A DNA stretch of 64,000 nucleotides, from the NCBI GenBank assembly GCA_041690495.1, contig JAWLHE010000004.1, forward strand, positions 310,001 through 374,000. The letters are read 5' to 3'. The DNA comes from DATAAP01 sp041690495. Its GTDB lineage: Bacteria > Pseudomonadota > Alphaproteobacteria > CACIAM-22H2. The notes below the pieces were generated by a model. It was given only the letters and a program-made list of their open reading frames with translations. It ran no database searches and had not been told where the DNA came from. Positions 28,122-36,629 of this stretch are shown here, one piece after another. Made by a program: the position numbers and the translations under genes. Numbering within the stretch: the first letter of the stretch is position 1; every line of letters begins with the position of its first letter.

Positions 28122-28624
28122 ATGAAGCGGCGATTCATCCAGTGCGACGTTTTCACCTCGGTACCGGGCCGCGGCAACGGGCTTGCGGCTTGGTGGACGC
28201 GCAAGGCCTGTCCGACGCCGACATGCAGGCTTTCGCGGCCTGGACGAATCTTGCCGGAACCACGTTCCTGCTGCCGCCGAGAGAACGGTCGGCCGACGAC
28301 AAGGCGCGCATCTTCACCCCGGCGCGCGGCGGCCATGTCGTCGATGCCGACCTGATCGCGGCGCTGGACTCCGGCCACATCGCCGGCGCGACGCTCGACG
28401 TGTTTCACATCGAGCCGCTGCCGCCGGATCATCCGTTCTGGACCCACCCGAAGGTGACGGTCACGCCGCACATCGCCAGCGTCACCAATGCCCGCTCGTC
28501 GGTGCCGCAGATCGTCGACAACATCCGCCGCGTGCGCGCGGCAAAGCCGCTGCTCAACCGGGTGGATGAAGGAAGCCGATTCGCCTTCACTCGACTGTCA
28601 CTGCCGGGCCAAGTCCGGGCATGA
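28122..28624 (+). pseudogene. Chimeric pseudogene: frameshifted phzF 5' end joined to a ghrA 3' copy
   Basis: The start, MKRRFIQCDVFTSVPGRGNG, is the typical N-terminus of PhzF-like isomerases, with GGGGGAAC upstream. Near 28180-28190 the frame slips: the original frame goes on as nonsense, while the other reads LVDAQGLSDADMQAF and WTNLAGTTFLLPP, the normal PhzF continuation. At 28318, where PhzF should read RIFTPARELPFAGHP, the sequence switches in frame to the ghrA copy (PARGGHVVDADL onward) and runs to a stop at 28624. About 200 residues of PhzF are absent. A chimeric product of about 160 residues could only be made from a start after the frameshift; it is almost certainly inactive. Confidence 0.88.
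28318..28563 (+). repeat. Second copy of the ghrA 3' segment
   Basis: Direct repeat of 26489-26734 with three substitutions in 246 bases. The left border is CCCGGCGCG, a sequence shared by the phzF codons (TPAR) and ghrA codons (NPAR); the right border is GGGT, within the last two codons of ghrA. Confidence 0.95.
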
Positions 28625-28628
28625 CAGT
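28594..28628. repeat. Palindromic hairpin between the pseudogene and the MFS gene
   Basis: ACTGTCA (28594-28600) pairs with TGACAGT (28622-28628), and the inner TGCCGGG/TCCGGGCA extends the stem with one bulge. It resembles the dispersed TGTCATGCCCGG-type palindromes found in intergenic DNA of many alphaproteobacteria and lies between convergent genes, where it may also terminate transcription. Confidence 0.65.
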
Positions 28629-28676
28629 GAGTAGAAGCGCGCCGCCTCACGGCTTTAGGCTGCTCGGGGCGCGCTC

Positions 28677-30155
28677 TCAATCTCCCGACGCCTTGATCGG
28701 CTCGTCGCGGGTGCGGAGCGCGCGCTCCTCGACGCGAGCGAAAAAAGCGGCGCCGACGACGAGGACGGCGGCCAAGGCGGCGAAGGTCACGCCGAAGGCG
28801 CGCGCGATGACGGCACGGGAAGCGGGCGGCAGCGCCTCGCGCACGAGATCCTCGATGTTCGCAAACGCCCCGAGTTCCGGCAGCGTGCGCGCGACGAGTC
28901 CGAGCACGAGGCCCGAGCTGGCGGCAATGAGAAACGCGCCGCCGAGCGAGCGCGTGAACGCGAGCGCCCCGCTGACGGCGCCCATGTCGCGCCGCGTGAC
29001 CGCGTTCTGGACGGCGACGGTGCTGCCCGGGAAGGTCGGCCCGATGCCGAACCCGACCAGCGCCAGCAGCGCCGCGGCCGCCGCGGGCGAGAGGCCGGCA
29101 CCGAAATACGCCATCGCCGCAAGGGCGGCGATGGCGACGGGAAGGCCGACCAGCGGCGGCTGTTTGTATCGGCCGGTCCGTTGCGAGTAGCGGCCGGTCA
29201 GGTTGGCCGTCACGGTACTCGCGAACATGATGGGGATCATCAGCAGACCGGCCTCGCTGACGGAGGTGCCGAGCGCCACCTGGAAGTAGACCGGCGCCAG
29301 CACGAGGATGGACAGGTATGCGCCATACGCGACAAAACTCGCCGCCAGTGTCGGCGCGATCACCCTGTCATGCAGGAAGCGCGGCGGCAGGATCGGGTCG
29401 GGCGACCGCATCTGCCGCCACGCGAACAGCGCGCCGAAGACGAGGGCGGCCGCTACAAGCGCCAGCAGCGCCGGCGAGGTCCACGCGAGCCGCTTGCCGC
29501 CGAGCGAGAGGACCGCGAGCAGCGACACCGTTCCGGCAAGCAGCAGGAAGATGGTGCCGAACTCGATCCGCGGCCGCTGGTGACGCGCGACCGGCAGGCG
29601 GCGCAGCGCGCGCTGGCTGATCAACAGCGCCAGCAATCCGATCGGCAGGTTGATCCAGAAAATCCACGGCCACCCGGCATACTCGGTCAACAGGCCGCCC
29701 AGCGTCGGCCCGAGCACCGCGGACGACGCCCACACCACGGAAAAATACGCGGCATAACGGCCGCGCTCGCGCGGCGCCACGACGTCGCCGATCACCGCAT
29801 GCGCGAGCGGGATCAGGCCGCCGCCGCCGACACCCTGCAGCCCGCGCGCGAGGATGAGCGCGGTCATGTCGGACGCCAGCGCGCAGCAGACGGAGCCGAC
29901 CATGAAGATGACGAGGCAGATCGCGATAAGGTGCCGGCGTCCGTACAGGTCGCTGAGCTTGCCGACGATGGGCGTGACGCAGATCGCCGCCAGCAGGTAG
30001 GCGGTCACCACCCATGACAGCAGATCGAAACGGCCGAGATCGCGCGCCATCGGCGGCAGCGCCGGCGCCACGATCGTCTGGTCCAGCGCCGCCAGGGACA
30101 TCGCCAGCATGGCGCCGATCAGGACCTTGCGGATTTCGGATTCGGAAAGGACCAC
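28677..30155 (-). CDS. DHA2 family MFS drug exporter (EmrB/QacA type)
   Basis: A 492-residue transporter with about 14 membrane helices. The first helix carries LDQTIVAPALPPMARDLG, the loop between helices 2 and 3 is GKLSDLYGRRHLI (MFS motif A), and helix 5 has AVLGPTLGGLL (motif C, typical of antiporters). The DHA2 family exports hydrophobic drugs or metabolites in exchange for protons. The start is the GTG at 30155, six bases after GAGGAG. No EmrA-like partner or TetR-type regulator is adjacent. It converges with the ghrA-derived pseudogene. Confidence 0.93.
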   Translation of the reverse strand: MVLSESEIRKVLIGAMLAMSLAALDQTIVAPALPPMARDLGRFDLLSWVVTAYLLAAICVTPIVGKLSDLYGRRHLIAICLVIFMVGSVCCALASDMTALILARGLQGVGGGGLIPLAHAVIGDVVAPRERGRYAAYFSVVWASSAVLGPTLGGLLTEYAGWPWIFWINLPIGLLALLISQRALRRLPVARHQRPRIEFGTIFLLLAGTVSLLAVLSLGGKRLAWTSPALLALVAAALVFGALFAWRQMRSPDPILPPRFLHDRVIAPTLAASFVAYGAYLSILVLAPVYFQVALGTSVSEAGLLMIPIMFASTVTANLTGRYSQRTGRYKQPPLVGLPVAIAALAAMAYFGAGLSPAAAAALLALVGFGIGPTFPGSTVAVQNAVTRRDMGAVSGALAFTRSLGGAFLIAASSGLVLGLVARTLPELGAFANIEDLVREALPPASRAVIARAFGVTFAALAAVLVVGAAFFARVEERALRTRDEPIKASGD

Positions 30156-30514
30156 GGCTCCTCAACGCTTAGCGCGACCGACCGGTCCGGACCGCAGGAG
30201 GCAGTCCTACCGGCATAGCCGGCCGCGACGTGATGCGGATGTGCTTGACGTTGCACCAGCTTAGAGCAGCGGAGCCGGAATCGGGCCGGCGATTTTGTCA
30301 AAGCCGGTTATCCCGCGGTTTCATGTCTCCCGGAAGAGCTGGATCGACCGAAGAAGACACGCCGCTGGCATTCGGCACCATGGACCCGCGGATTACCTCG
30401 GACCCATCGAGGGCCGCGGGTGACGCTTCTCCAGTCCGATTCGGCGTGATCTCCGGAGGAAACGCGTCGATTCGCATGCACCGGGAGCGAGGCGTGCGAT
30501 GCGCGGACAGACCC
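30156..30514. other. 359-base interval with a repeat element, no gene
   Basis: It lies upstream of the MFS gene and downstream of the hypothetical gene ending at 30515. It holds the palindromic element at 30375-30427 and presumably the MFS promoter. I see no frame with a ribosome binding site. Confidence 0.55.
30375..30427. repeat. Dispersed palindromic repeat, long form
   Basis: GGCACCATGGACCCGCGG (30375-30392) and CCGCGGGTGACGC (30415-30427) flank a 22-base centre; ACCCGCGG and CCGCGGGT are complementary arms. The flanks match the short form at 27984-28008. This type of CACCATGGACCCGCGG...GGGTGACG palindrome is scattered in alphaproteobacterial genomes. Confidence 0.6.
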
Positions 30515-31519
30515 CTACCGCCGCCGCTTGTTCTGGAGCTGCCAGTCGCTGCGCTGCGGATAGTGCTGGGCGACGAAGCGATAGGTCTGGCGCACCAGCC
30601 CTTCGAGGGCCTCGCCACGCTCCATCTTGACCGACTGCCAGCTGGCGATGAGGCCGTCCCACTTCATCAGCTTGAAGTGCAGATCGTCGCGGTTCTCGCG
30701 GATGAAGGCGAGCTGCATGTCGATCTTGCGCAGCATGGCCAGGATCTCGCTGGTATGCGCGTCGACCAGACCGAAATCGTTCTGGAACTCGCCGTCGGGG
30801 TTGCGCATCAGCATCTGCACGCGGACGATTTCCTCGGTCAGCGCGCGCTCGCCCTTGTAGATGCCGATCGCCTCGGCCAGACGCACCATGATCATGCGCA
30901 GGTACTGATAGCGCTCGCGCAGCGCCTCGATATAGGCGAGCTCGCGGCACAGCAGGTCGAAACGGTCGATGACCTCCTGGCGGCGGTCGCGGCCGAGGCC
31001 GATCTTCTCCGCCGCCTCCTCAAAGGCCTGCTGCACGCGCTGGCGCGTCTGCGGATCGTTCGCCAGGCGCTCGAGCTGCCTGGCATCGGCGATATCCGAC
31101 TGGCCGCCGCTGAGCCAGGCCGCGAGCTGCACGGTCATCCGGTTATGGGCAATCCTGCGGTGGCGGTCTTCGACCGACCACGAGCAGCTGCCGTCGAGCA
31201 GCTCCTTGGGGATCGAGTCGCCGGGCCGGATCTCCTTGACGTAGCGCAGGCTTTTCTCGATCAGCGCCAGCAGCTTGCCGTCATTGCCGTCGGCAGCGAT
31301 CGCGAACTCGTTGCGCAGCGAGGGAATCGGGATGGCGCATTTGAGATCGCCGAGATCGGCGTGAAAGAGCGGCTCCTCATTGTCCGACAGCCGGAAATGC
31401 GCGCCGTTGACCGAGAACACCTTGTGCTCGAAGGCGAAATGGGTGCTGCGGTCCGAGGTATAGACCGGCGCCGGGCCGTCCTCGACCGCTGTCGCGTCCT
31501 GGTGTTGCGTGCTTGCCAT
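30515..31519 (-). CDS. Conserved hypothetical protein, helical, cytoplasmic
   Basis: I cannot assign a family. The 334-residue protein has a beta-rich N-terminal third with FAFEHKVFSVNGAHFRLSD and PLFHADLGD, and then long amphipathic helices (about residues 140-320), including a coiled-coil-like stretch LRERYQYLRMIMVRLAEAIG. No signal peptide, membrane segment or catalytic motif is visible. The ATG at 31519 follows GGAGCGG by a normal distance; the open frame to 31558 is not used. It precedes nothing in an operon: the aminopeptidase ends 158 bases upstream on the same strand. Confidence 0.8.
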   Translation of the reverse strand: MASTQHQDATAVEDGPAPVYTSDRSTHFAFEHKVFSVNGAHFRLSDNEEPLFHADLGDLKCAIPIPSLRNEFAIAADGNDGKLLALIEKSLRYVKEIRPGDSIPKELLDGSCSWSVEDRHRRIAHNRMTVQLAAWLSGGQSDIADARQLERLANDPQTRQRVQQAFEEAAEKIGLGRDRRQEVIDRFDLLCRELAYIEALRERYQYLRMIMVRLAEAIGIYKGERALTEEIVRVQMLMRNPDGEFQNDFGLVDAHTSEILAMLRKIDMQLAFIRENRDDLHFKLMKWDGLIASWQSVKMERGEALEGLVRQTYRFVAQHYPQRSDWQLQNKRRR

Positions 31520-31677
31520 CGGTCCGCTCCGTCGCGATTGCCCGGAATGCAGGCGCATGGCGGAAAGCCACTTCGGCCCCGGCCATCAGAACCAAGTTGG
31601 GTTAACAACAGCATAACGGCGGCTCGCAACGGCCCGGAGGGGCTTGCGCCCCGGCCCGGGGCGGCCGGTCCGGCCGC

Positions 31678-33090
31678 TCAGCGCCCGTAGCGGGATGCGA
31701 GCAGCGCGTACACCGCGCGGATGGTCTGGGCCTCCGCCCCCTCGGGCCGGCCCGGACGCCCGTACGGGTTCCAGGCGAACAGGTCGAAATGAATCCAGGG
31801 GATGTCCCTGCCGATGAAGTCCTGCATGAACAGGGCAGCTGTGATGGCCCCGGCAAACGGGCCGTCGGAGGCGTTGTTGAGGTCGGCGACGCGGCTGTCG
31901 AGCCGCTTGCGGTAGGGCCGCCACAGCGGCAGGCGCCACATCGGATCGGCCGCGTCGACGGCATGCCGGGCCAGCGCCTCGGCCAGGGCATCGTCGTTGC
32001 AGAACAGGGCGGGCAGCTCCGGCCCGAGGGCGACGCGGGCGGCCCCGGTCAAAGTCGCGAAGTCGATCAGCAGCTCCGGCTTCTCGGCCGATGCCTCGGT
32101 CAGCGCATCGGCGAGGACGAGGCGCCCCTCGGCATCGGTATTGCCGATCTCGACCGTCAGCCCCTTGCGCGAGCGAATCACGTCGAGCGGGCGCAGCGCG
32201 TTGCCCGATACGGCGTTTTCAACCGCCGGGACGAGCACGCGGAGACGGACCTTGAGCTTGGCCTCGACGATCATCTGCGCGAGGCCGAGTGCATGCGCCG
32301 CACCGCCCATGTCCTTCTTCATCAGGCGCATGCCCGCATCGTTCTTGATGTTCAGGCCGCCGGTGTCGAAGCAAACGCCTTTGCCGACGATCGTCACGCG
32401 CGGATGGGCGGGTCTACCCCAGGCGAGGTCGATCAACCGCGGCGCCCGCGCGCTTGCCCGGCCGACCGCGTGGATCATCGGGAAGTTTCTCCGCCGTAGC
32501 GCCTCGCCCTCGATCACCCGCGCCGTCATGCCGAGGCGGCGCGCCATGGCCCGCGCCGCCTGCGCCAGTTCCGCCGGGCCCATGTCTTCGGCCGGCGTAT
32601 TGACCAGATCGCGCACCAGGGCGTTGGCGCGCGCGGCGCGCTCGACATGGCCGCGGTCGGCGTTGGCCGGCCATACCAGCTCCGCCGGGGTGCGGCCCGG
32701 CTTCTTCTTGTAGCGCGCGAAGGAATAGGCGCCGAGCGCCCAGCCCAGCGCGATGCGGGTCGCCCTGGCGGGGTCCGGCTCGTCCTGCAGGCGGTAGCTG
32801 CCGGCGGGAAGGCGCCCGGGCAGTCCCGCCGCCGTCCATAGATCCTCCGCGCCGCCATCGCCGGCGATGCCCGCCAGCACCGCGGCCGGTATGCCGGCGC
32901 GGCCGGGAACGAGGCACAGCTCCCCCGCCCCGGCCTTGAAGCCGCTGCCCTCGACCCACTTGCGCTGTGCCTCGCCGGCGCGCGCCAGCCACGCAGGCAG
33001 CGAGGCCCTGGTCAACAATGTCAGCGGTAGCGAATTGGCGGCGGGCTTGGTACGAAACGGCAGGGACAAGGCGGACTCCAAGTTTGGCAA
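31678..33090 (-). CDS. M17 family leucyl aminopeptidase
   Basis: A 470-residue cytosolic exopeptidase. The catalytic domain has VGKGVCFDTGGLNIK, KKDMGGAAHALG and the family signature NTDAEGRLVLADAL, whose Asp, Glu and Arg, with the Lys residues, bind two metals and the carbonate. It removes N-terminal residues from peptides, fitting the peptide importer elsewhere in the window. The start is uncertain: TTG at 33090 is the farthest open start, with no good ribosome binding site, and further TTG codons follow within 30 bases. Its 5' region is divergent from the GST gene, 83 bases away. Confidence 0.92.
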   Translation of the reverse strand: MPNLESALSLPFRTKPAANSLPLTLLTRASLPAWLARAGEAQRKWVEGSGFKAGAGELCLVPGRAGIPAAVLAGIAGDGGAEDLWTAAGLPGRLPAGSYRLQDEPDPARATRIALGWALGAYSFARYKKKPGRTPAELVWPANADRGHVERAARANALVRDLVNTPAEDMGPAELAQAARAMARRLGMTARVIEGEALRRRNFPMIHAVGRASARAPRLIDLAWGRPAHPRVTIVGKGVCFDTGGLNIKNDAGMRLMKKDMGGAAHALGLAQMIVEAKLKVRLRVLVPAVENAVSGNALRPLDVIRSRKGLTVEIGNTDAEGRLVLADALTEASAEKPELLIDFATLTGAARVALGPELPALFCNDDALAEALARHAVDAADPMWRLPLWRPYRKRLDSRVADLNNASDGPFAGAITAALFMQDFIGRDIPWIHFDLFAWNPYGRPGRPEGAEAQTIRAVYALLASRYGR

Positions 33091-33173
33091 GGCGGGTCAC
33101 ACTGCCGAAAATCGCGCGGTCGGACCAGAGCTTTGCGCTTCGCCCGATCGACACGGATCTGCAGGATCGCGCC

Positions 33174-33833
33174 ATGGCTGAGTTCACACTGTATATCGGA
33201 AACAGGACCTACTCGTCGTGGTCGCTGCGCGGCTGGCTCGCCTGCCGATGTGCGGGCATCGACTTCGACGAGGTGGTGATCCCGCTACACCGGCCGGAGA
33301 CCGCGGCCGAGATCCGCAAATGTTCGCCCTCGGGCAAGGTGCCGGCGCTGCGCCACGGCGAAGTGCTGGTGTGGGACACCCTGGCAATCGGCGAGTATCT
33401 CGCCGAAGTGGCGCCGCAGGCGGAATTGTGGCCCGAAGGTCGCGCGGCCCGCGCCCATGCGCGGTCGATCGCCGCCGAGATGCATGCCGGCTTTGCCGCC
33501 CTGCGCCAGAACATGTGGATGAACCTGCGTCGCAGTTTTCCCGGGAAGGGCCAGACTCCCGAGACGCTCGCCGAGATCGCGCGAATCTGTGCCATCTGGA
33601 GCGACACACGCGCGCGCTTCGGCGAAGGCGGGGCGTTCCTGTTCGGCAAGCACTTCAACATGGCCGACGTCATGTTCGCGCCGGTCGTGTCACGATTCGT
33701 GACCTGGTCGCCGCCGCTGCCGGCGGACGCCCGCACCTATGTCGCCGCGGTCTGGGATTACCCGTCCATGGTGGAGTGGCGGACGGCCGCCGATGCCGAG
33801 CCCTGGTCGATCGAGAAATACGACCGCGCCTGA
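33174..33833 (+). CDS. Glutathione S-transferase family protein
   Basis: A 219-residue protein with a thioredoxin-like N-terminal domain (LYIGNRTYSSWSLRGWLACR; the serine of the SSWSLR motif is the likely catalytic residue, as in the MaiA/zeta-like and related bacterial groups) with the glutathione-binding PSGKVPALRHGE. The helical C-terminal domain contains FNMADVMFAPVVSRF. It would conjugate glutathione to an electrophile or act in redox repair. I start at the ATG at 33174; the frame is open to 32967, but that part runs through the opposite aminopeptidase gene. Confidence 0.9.
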   Translation: MAEFTLYIGNRTYSSWSLRGWLACRCAGIDFDEVVIPLHRPETAAEIRKCSPSGKVPALRHGEVLVWDTLAIGEYLAEVAPQAELWPEGRAARAHARSIAAEMHAGFAALRQNMWMNLRRSFPGKGQTPETLAEIARICAIWSDTRARFGEGGAFLFGKHFNMADVMFAPVVSRFVTWSPPLPADARTYVAAVWDYPSMVEWRTAADAEPWSIEKYDRA

Positions 33834-34170
33834 GCCTCAGGCGCCGGAAGGGAGGAATCCGCCTTACGGTGGGCCTCGCATCGTGCTTGAATTCCGGCCG
33901 GACAATTGCGCCCGCCGGTCGCAGGCCCGGCAGGCCGCCGACCTGTAGCGCTCCTTACCGCCGGAACGGGCGCGCGTTTTCCCGCGGATTCGACCTGCGA
34001 AAGCCTCCCCCGGCCGAAGCACCGGGGCGGCGGGAAGGGAAAGCGCGAACTGCAGATTCGCCTGAAGCAGTGAAGCAGCCGAAGCTTTATCTCGGAATTC
34101 ATGGACTTAGCTGCTTCACGCCAGAACGCCGCCGCGAAGCGGGCCGGTGAAGCGGCTGAAAGACCCCGCC
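33834..34170. other. 337-base interval between convergent genes, no gene
   Basis: It separates the GST gene from the convergent TAXI gene. It holds the inverted repeat at 34070-34119 and GC-rich runs, but no reading frame with a ribosome binding site or similarity. Confidence 0.55.
34070..34119. repeat. 10-bp perfect inverted repeat with a 30-base loop
   Basis: GTGAAGCAGC (34070-34079) and GCTGCTTCAC (34110-34119) are perfect complements. The element lies between two convergent stop codons. An imperfect third copy, CTGAAGCAG, is directly to the left (34062-34070). Confidence 0.6.
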
Positions 34171-35199
34171 CTAGCGGATCAGGCCGGCCTCGAAATAATA
34201 AAGGGCGGCGCCGGAATGGAGCTGCAGCGCTATACCGTCGAGGGCGTGCTCGCGGCGGATCAGGCGGCCATAGGGGTGCCCGGCATCGAGCGCGCGACGG
34301 TTGTTAGGGTGAAACAGCGCGCGGGTGAGGCCATAGACGATCTTCTCGTCGGTTTCCGCCCCGACCACCCAGAGCACATTGACGCTGAGCGACGGAATCT
34401 CGTCGATGCCTTGATAGGTCTGTGCCGCGATGGCGGTTTCGGTGAAAAACGGAAAGGCCCCGCCCAGCTTGCGCGCGTTCTGCCCGTCGATCGGCAGCAG
34501 GGCGATCTCGCCGGTGCCAGCAAGGTCCTGCACGATCGTCGATGGCGTTCCGGACATCAGGAAGAACGCGTCCAGCTTGCCCGCGAGCAGCGCCTCCGCA
34601 GCCTCGGCCGGCGCAAGCGAGCGCACCTTCATATCGCGTTCGGAGACGCCCAGGGTCTGCAGCATCGCCCGCGCGGTCAGCAGGGTCGATGATTGCTCCT
34701 CGCCGAGCGACACCGTCTTGCCGCGGAGCCTGCGGAACTCGCCGATCTTGCGGTCGGCCCGCGTGACGATATGCATCGTCTCGGGATAGAGGCTGGCGAT
34801 GGCGCGCAGGTTCTCCGCGCCGCCCTGGCGGCGGAACGGGCCGGTGCCATGGAAGGCCCAATAGGCGATGTCGGCCTGGCACAGCGCCGAATCGAGTTGC
34901 CGCTTGGCGATCAGCTCGATGCTCGCGAGCGGCCCCTCTGTGGTCTGCGTGACCGCGATCAGCCCGGGCACGCCGCAGCTTCCGCCGCGGTCGCACTCAC
35001 GAGCGCCCGGCGGCGAGCTGACGACATTGCCGATCAGGGTGCCGACGGCGAAATAGCTGCTGTCGACGGGACCGGTGGCGATGCGGAAGAAGCTGGGTTC
35101 CTGGGCCAGGGCGGAACCAAGGCGCAGCGCGCCCGGCGTCGCAAGCGCCGCCGCGATGGCGCCGCCGCCCGTCATCAAGGCCCGTCTGGTAAGCGTCAT
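34171..35199 (-). CDS. TAXI family TRAP transporter solute-binding protein
   Basis: A 342-residue periplasmic protein. It begins with a twin-arginine-like signal (LTRRALMTGGGAIAAALATP), suggesting export folded by Tat, and has the TAXI-family start FFRIATGPVDSSYFAVGTLIG. Later landmarks are DIAYWAFHGTGPF and GKTVSLGEEQSST. TAXI proteins normally work with a fused DctQM permease, but none is adjacent; the nearest permeases are the separate DctQ and DctM upstream, whose own DctP is present. It may share them or use a permease elsewhere. The ATG at 35199 is preferred to the overlapping GTG at 35202. Confidence 0.87.
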   Translation of the reverse strand: MTLTRRALMTGGGAIAAALATPGALRLGSALAQEPSFFRIATGPVDSSYFAVGTLIGNVVSSPPGARECDRGGSCGVPGLIAVTQTTEGPLASIELIAKRQLDSALCQADIAYWAFHGTGPFRRQGGAENLRAIASLYPETMHIVTRADRKIGEFRRLRGKTVSLGEEQSSTLLTARAMLQTLGVSERDMKVRSLAPAEAAEALLAGKLDAFFLMSGTPSTIVQDLAGTGEIALLPIDGQNARKLGGAFPFFTETAIAAQTYQGIDEIPSLSVNVLWVVGAETDEKIVYGLTRALFHPNNRRALDAGHPYGRLIRREHALDGIALQLHSGAALYYFEAGLIR

Positions 35200-35314
35200 C
35201 ACCGCCCGCCGCGGATTTCACCGGCGGCGTCTCAACCGGAACGTTTTGTTTCAGTTTCCATTATGTAGCCCGCGTGCGCCGGGAATTGAAGCGCGAAGTT
35301 CCGGCCGCACCGGT

Positions 35315-36622
35315 TCACGGCCTCGCCATCATCTTCTGTGGCAAATAGGTCACGATTTCGGGGAAGACGGTGACGAGGGAGACCGCGACGACCATGAGCA
35401 GGAAGAACGGCAGCGCCGCGCGGGCGATGTAGGTGATCTGATGGCCGGTCATGCCCTGCAGCACGAACAGGTTGAAGCCGACGGGCGGCGTGATCTGCGC
35501 CATCTCGACCACCAGCACCACGAAGACGCCGAACCAGATCAGATCGATCCCCGCCTCCTGAACCGTCGGCAGCACCACCGCCATCGTCAGCACGACCATC
35601 GAGATGCCGTCGAGAAAGCAGCCGAGCACGAGGTAGAAGACGGTCAGCGCCGCGATCAGCATCCACGGCGACAGATTGAGCGAGTCGATCCATTCGGCCA
35701 GACCGCGCGGCAGGCCGGTGAATCCCATCGCCAGTGTCAGGAACGCGGCACCGGCGAGGATCAGCGCAATCATGCAGGACAGCCGCGTCGCCCCCATCAG
35801 CCCGGCGATGAAGGTGTCGCGGTTGAGCGTGCCCTGGACCGCTGCGATCGCCAGCGCGCCGACCACGCCGACCGCCGCCGCCTCTGTCGCGGTCGCGAAG
35901 CCGGCATAGATCGAGCCGAGCACCAGCACGATCAGGGACACCGCCGGGATCAGATGGCGCGAGGCGTAGATCTTCTCGACGACCGACATACGGGTATCGG
36001 CAACCGGCGTCCTGCCCGGGTGGAGCAGCGCCCAAATCCCCACATAGCCCATGAACAGGCCGGCCAGCAGCAACCCCGGCAGCACGCCGGCGATGAACAG
36101 CTGCGCGATCGAGACCTCCGCGGTGACGCCGTAGACGATCATGATGATGGAGGGCGGGATCAGCAGGCCGAGCGTGCCCGCGCCGGCGAGCGTGCCGACC
36201 GTCAGTATCTCCGGGTAGCCGCGCTTGCGCAGCTCCGGGATGGTCATCTTGCCGATCGTCGCGCAGGTCGCGGCCGAGGAACCGGAGATCGCCGCGAAGA
36301 TCGTGCAGCCGATGATGTTGGTATGCAGCAGCCGGCCGGGCAGTCCGGTCATCCAGGGCGCGAGACCGCGGAACATGTCCTCGGACATCCTGGAGCGGAA
36401 CAGGATTTCGCCCATCCAGATGAACAGCGGCAGCGCGGTGAGCGTCCAGCTCGAGCTCGCGCCCCAGATGGTCGTCACCATCGCGTCGCCGACCGGCCGC
36501 GTGGTGAACAGCGCCATCGCGATCCAGCCGACCCCGATCAGCGACAGGCCGATCCATACGCCCGTGCCGAGCAGGAAGAACAGCGCGACCAGGAAGACGA
36601 GAGTGAGCGCCAGCTGATCCAT
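35315..36622 (-). CDS. dctM: TRAP transporter large permease DctM (system 1)
   Basis: A 435-residue inner membrane protein with about 12 helices, the sodium-driven channel subunit. FFLLGTGVWIGLSLIGVGW opens the chain, SGSSAATCATIGKMTIPELRKRGYP is the signature cytoplasmic-loop motif, and IPPSIIMIVYG and ITPPVGFNLFVLQG are the paired ligand/sodium-site repeats. The ATG at 36622 gives the family N-terminus. It starts eight bases downstream of the dctQ stop, so the two permeases are translated together. Confidence 0.94.
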   Translation of the reverse strand: MDQLALTLVFLVALFFLLGTGVWIGLSLIGVGWIAMALFTTRPVGDAMVTTIWGASSSWTLTALPLFIWMGEILFRSRMSEDMFRGLAPWMTGLPGRLLHTNIIGCTIFAAISGSSAATCATIGKMTIPELRKRGYPEILTVGTLAGAGTLGLLIPPSIIMIVYGVTAEVSIAQLFIAGVLPGLLLAGLFMGYVGIWALLHPGRTPVADTRMSVVEKIYASRHLIPAVSLIVLVLGSIYAGFATATEAAAVGVVGALAIAAVQGTLNRDTFIAGLMGATRLSCMIALILAGAAFLTLAMGFTGLPRGLAEWIDSLNLSPWMLIAALTVFYLVLGCFLDGISMVVLTMAVVLPTVQEAGIDLIWFGVFVVLVVEMAQITPPVGFNLFVLQGMTGHQITYIARAALPFFLLMVVAVSLVTVFPEIVTYLPQKMMARP

Positions 36623-36629
36623 GGCGCCT

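Noticed and set aside
28677..34170. The region as a genomic island or prophage
   Set aside because: No integrase, transposase, tRNA boundary or phage gene is present, and the base composition by eye does not change.
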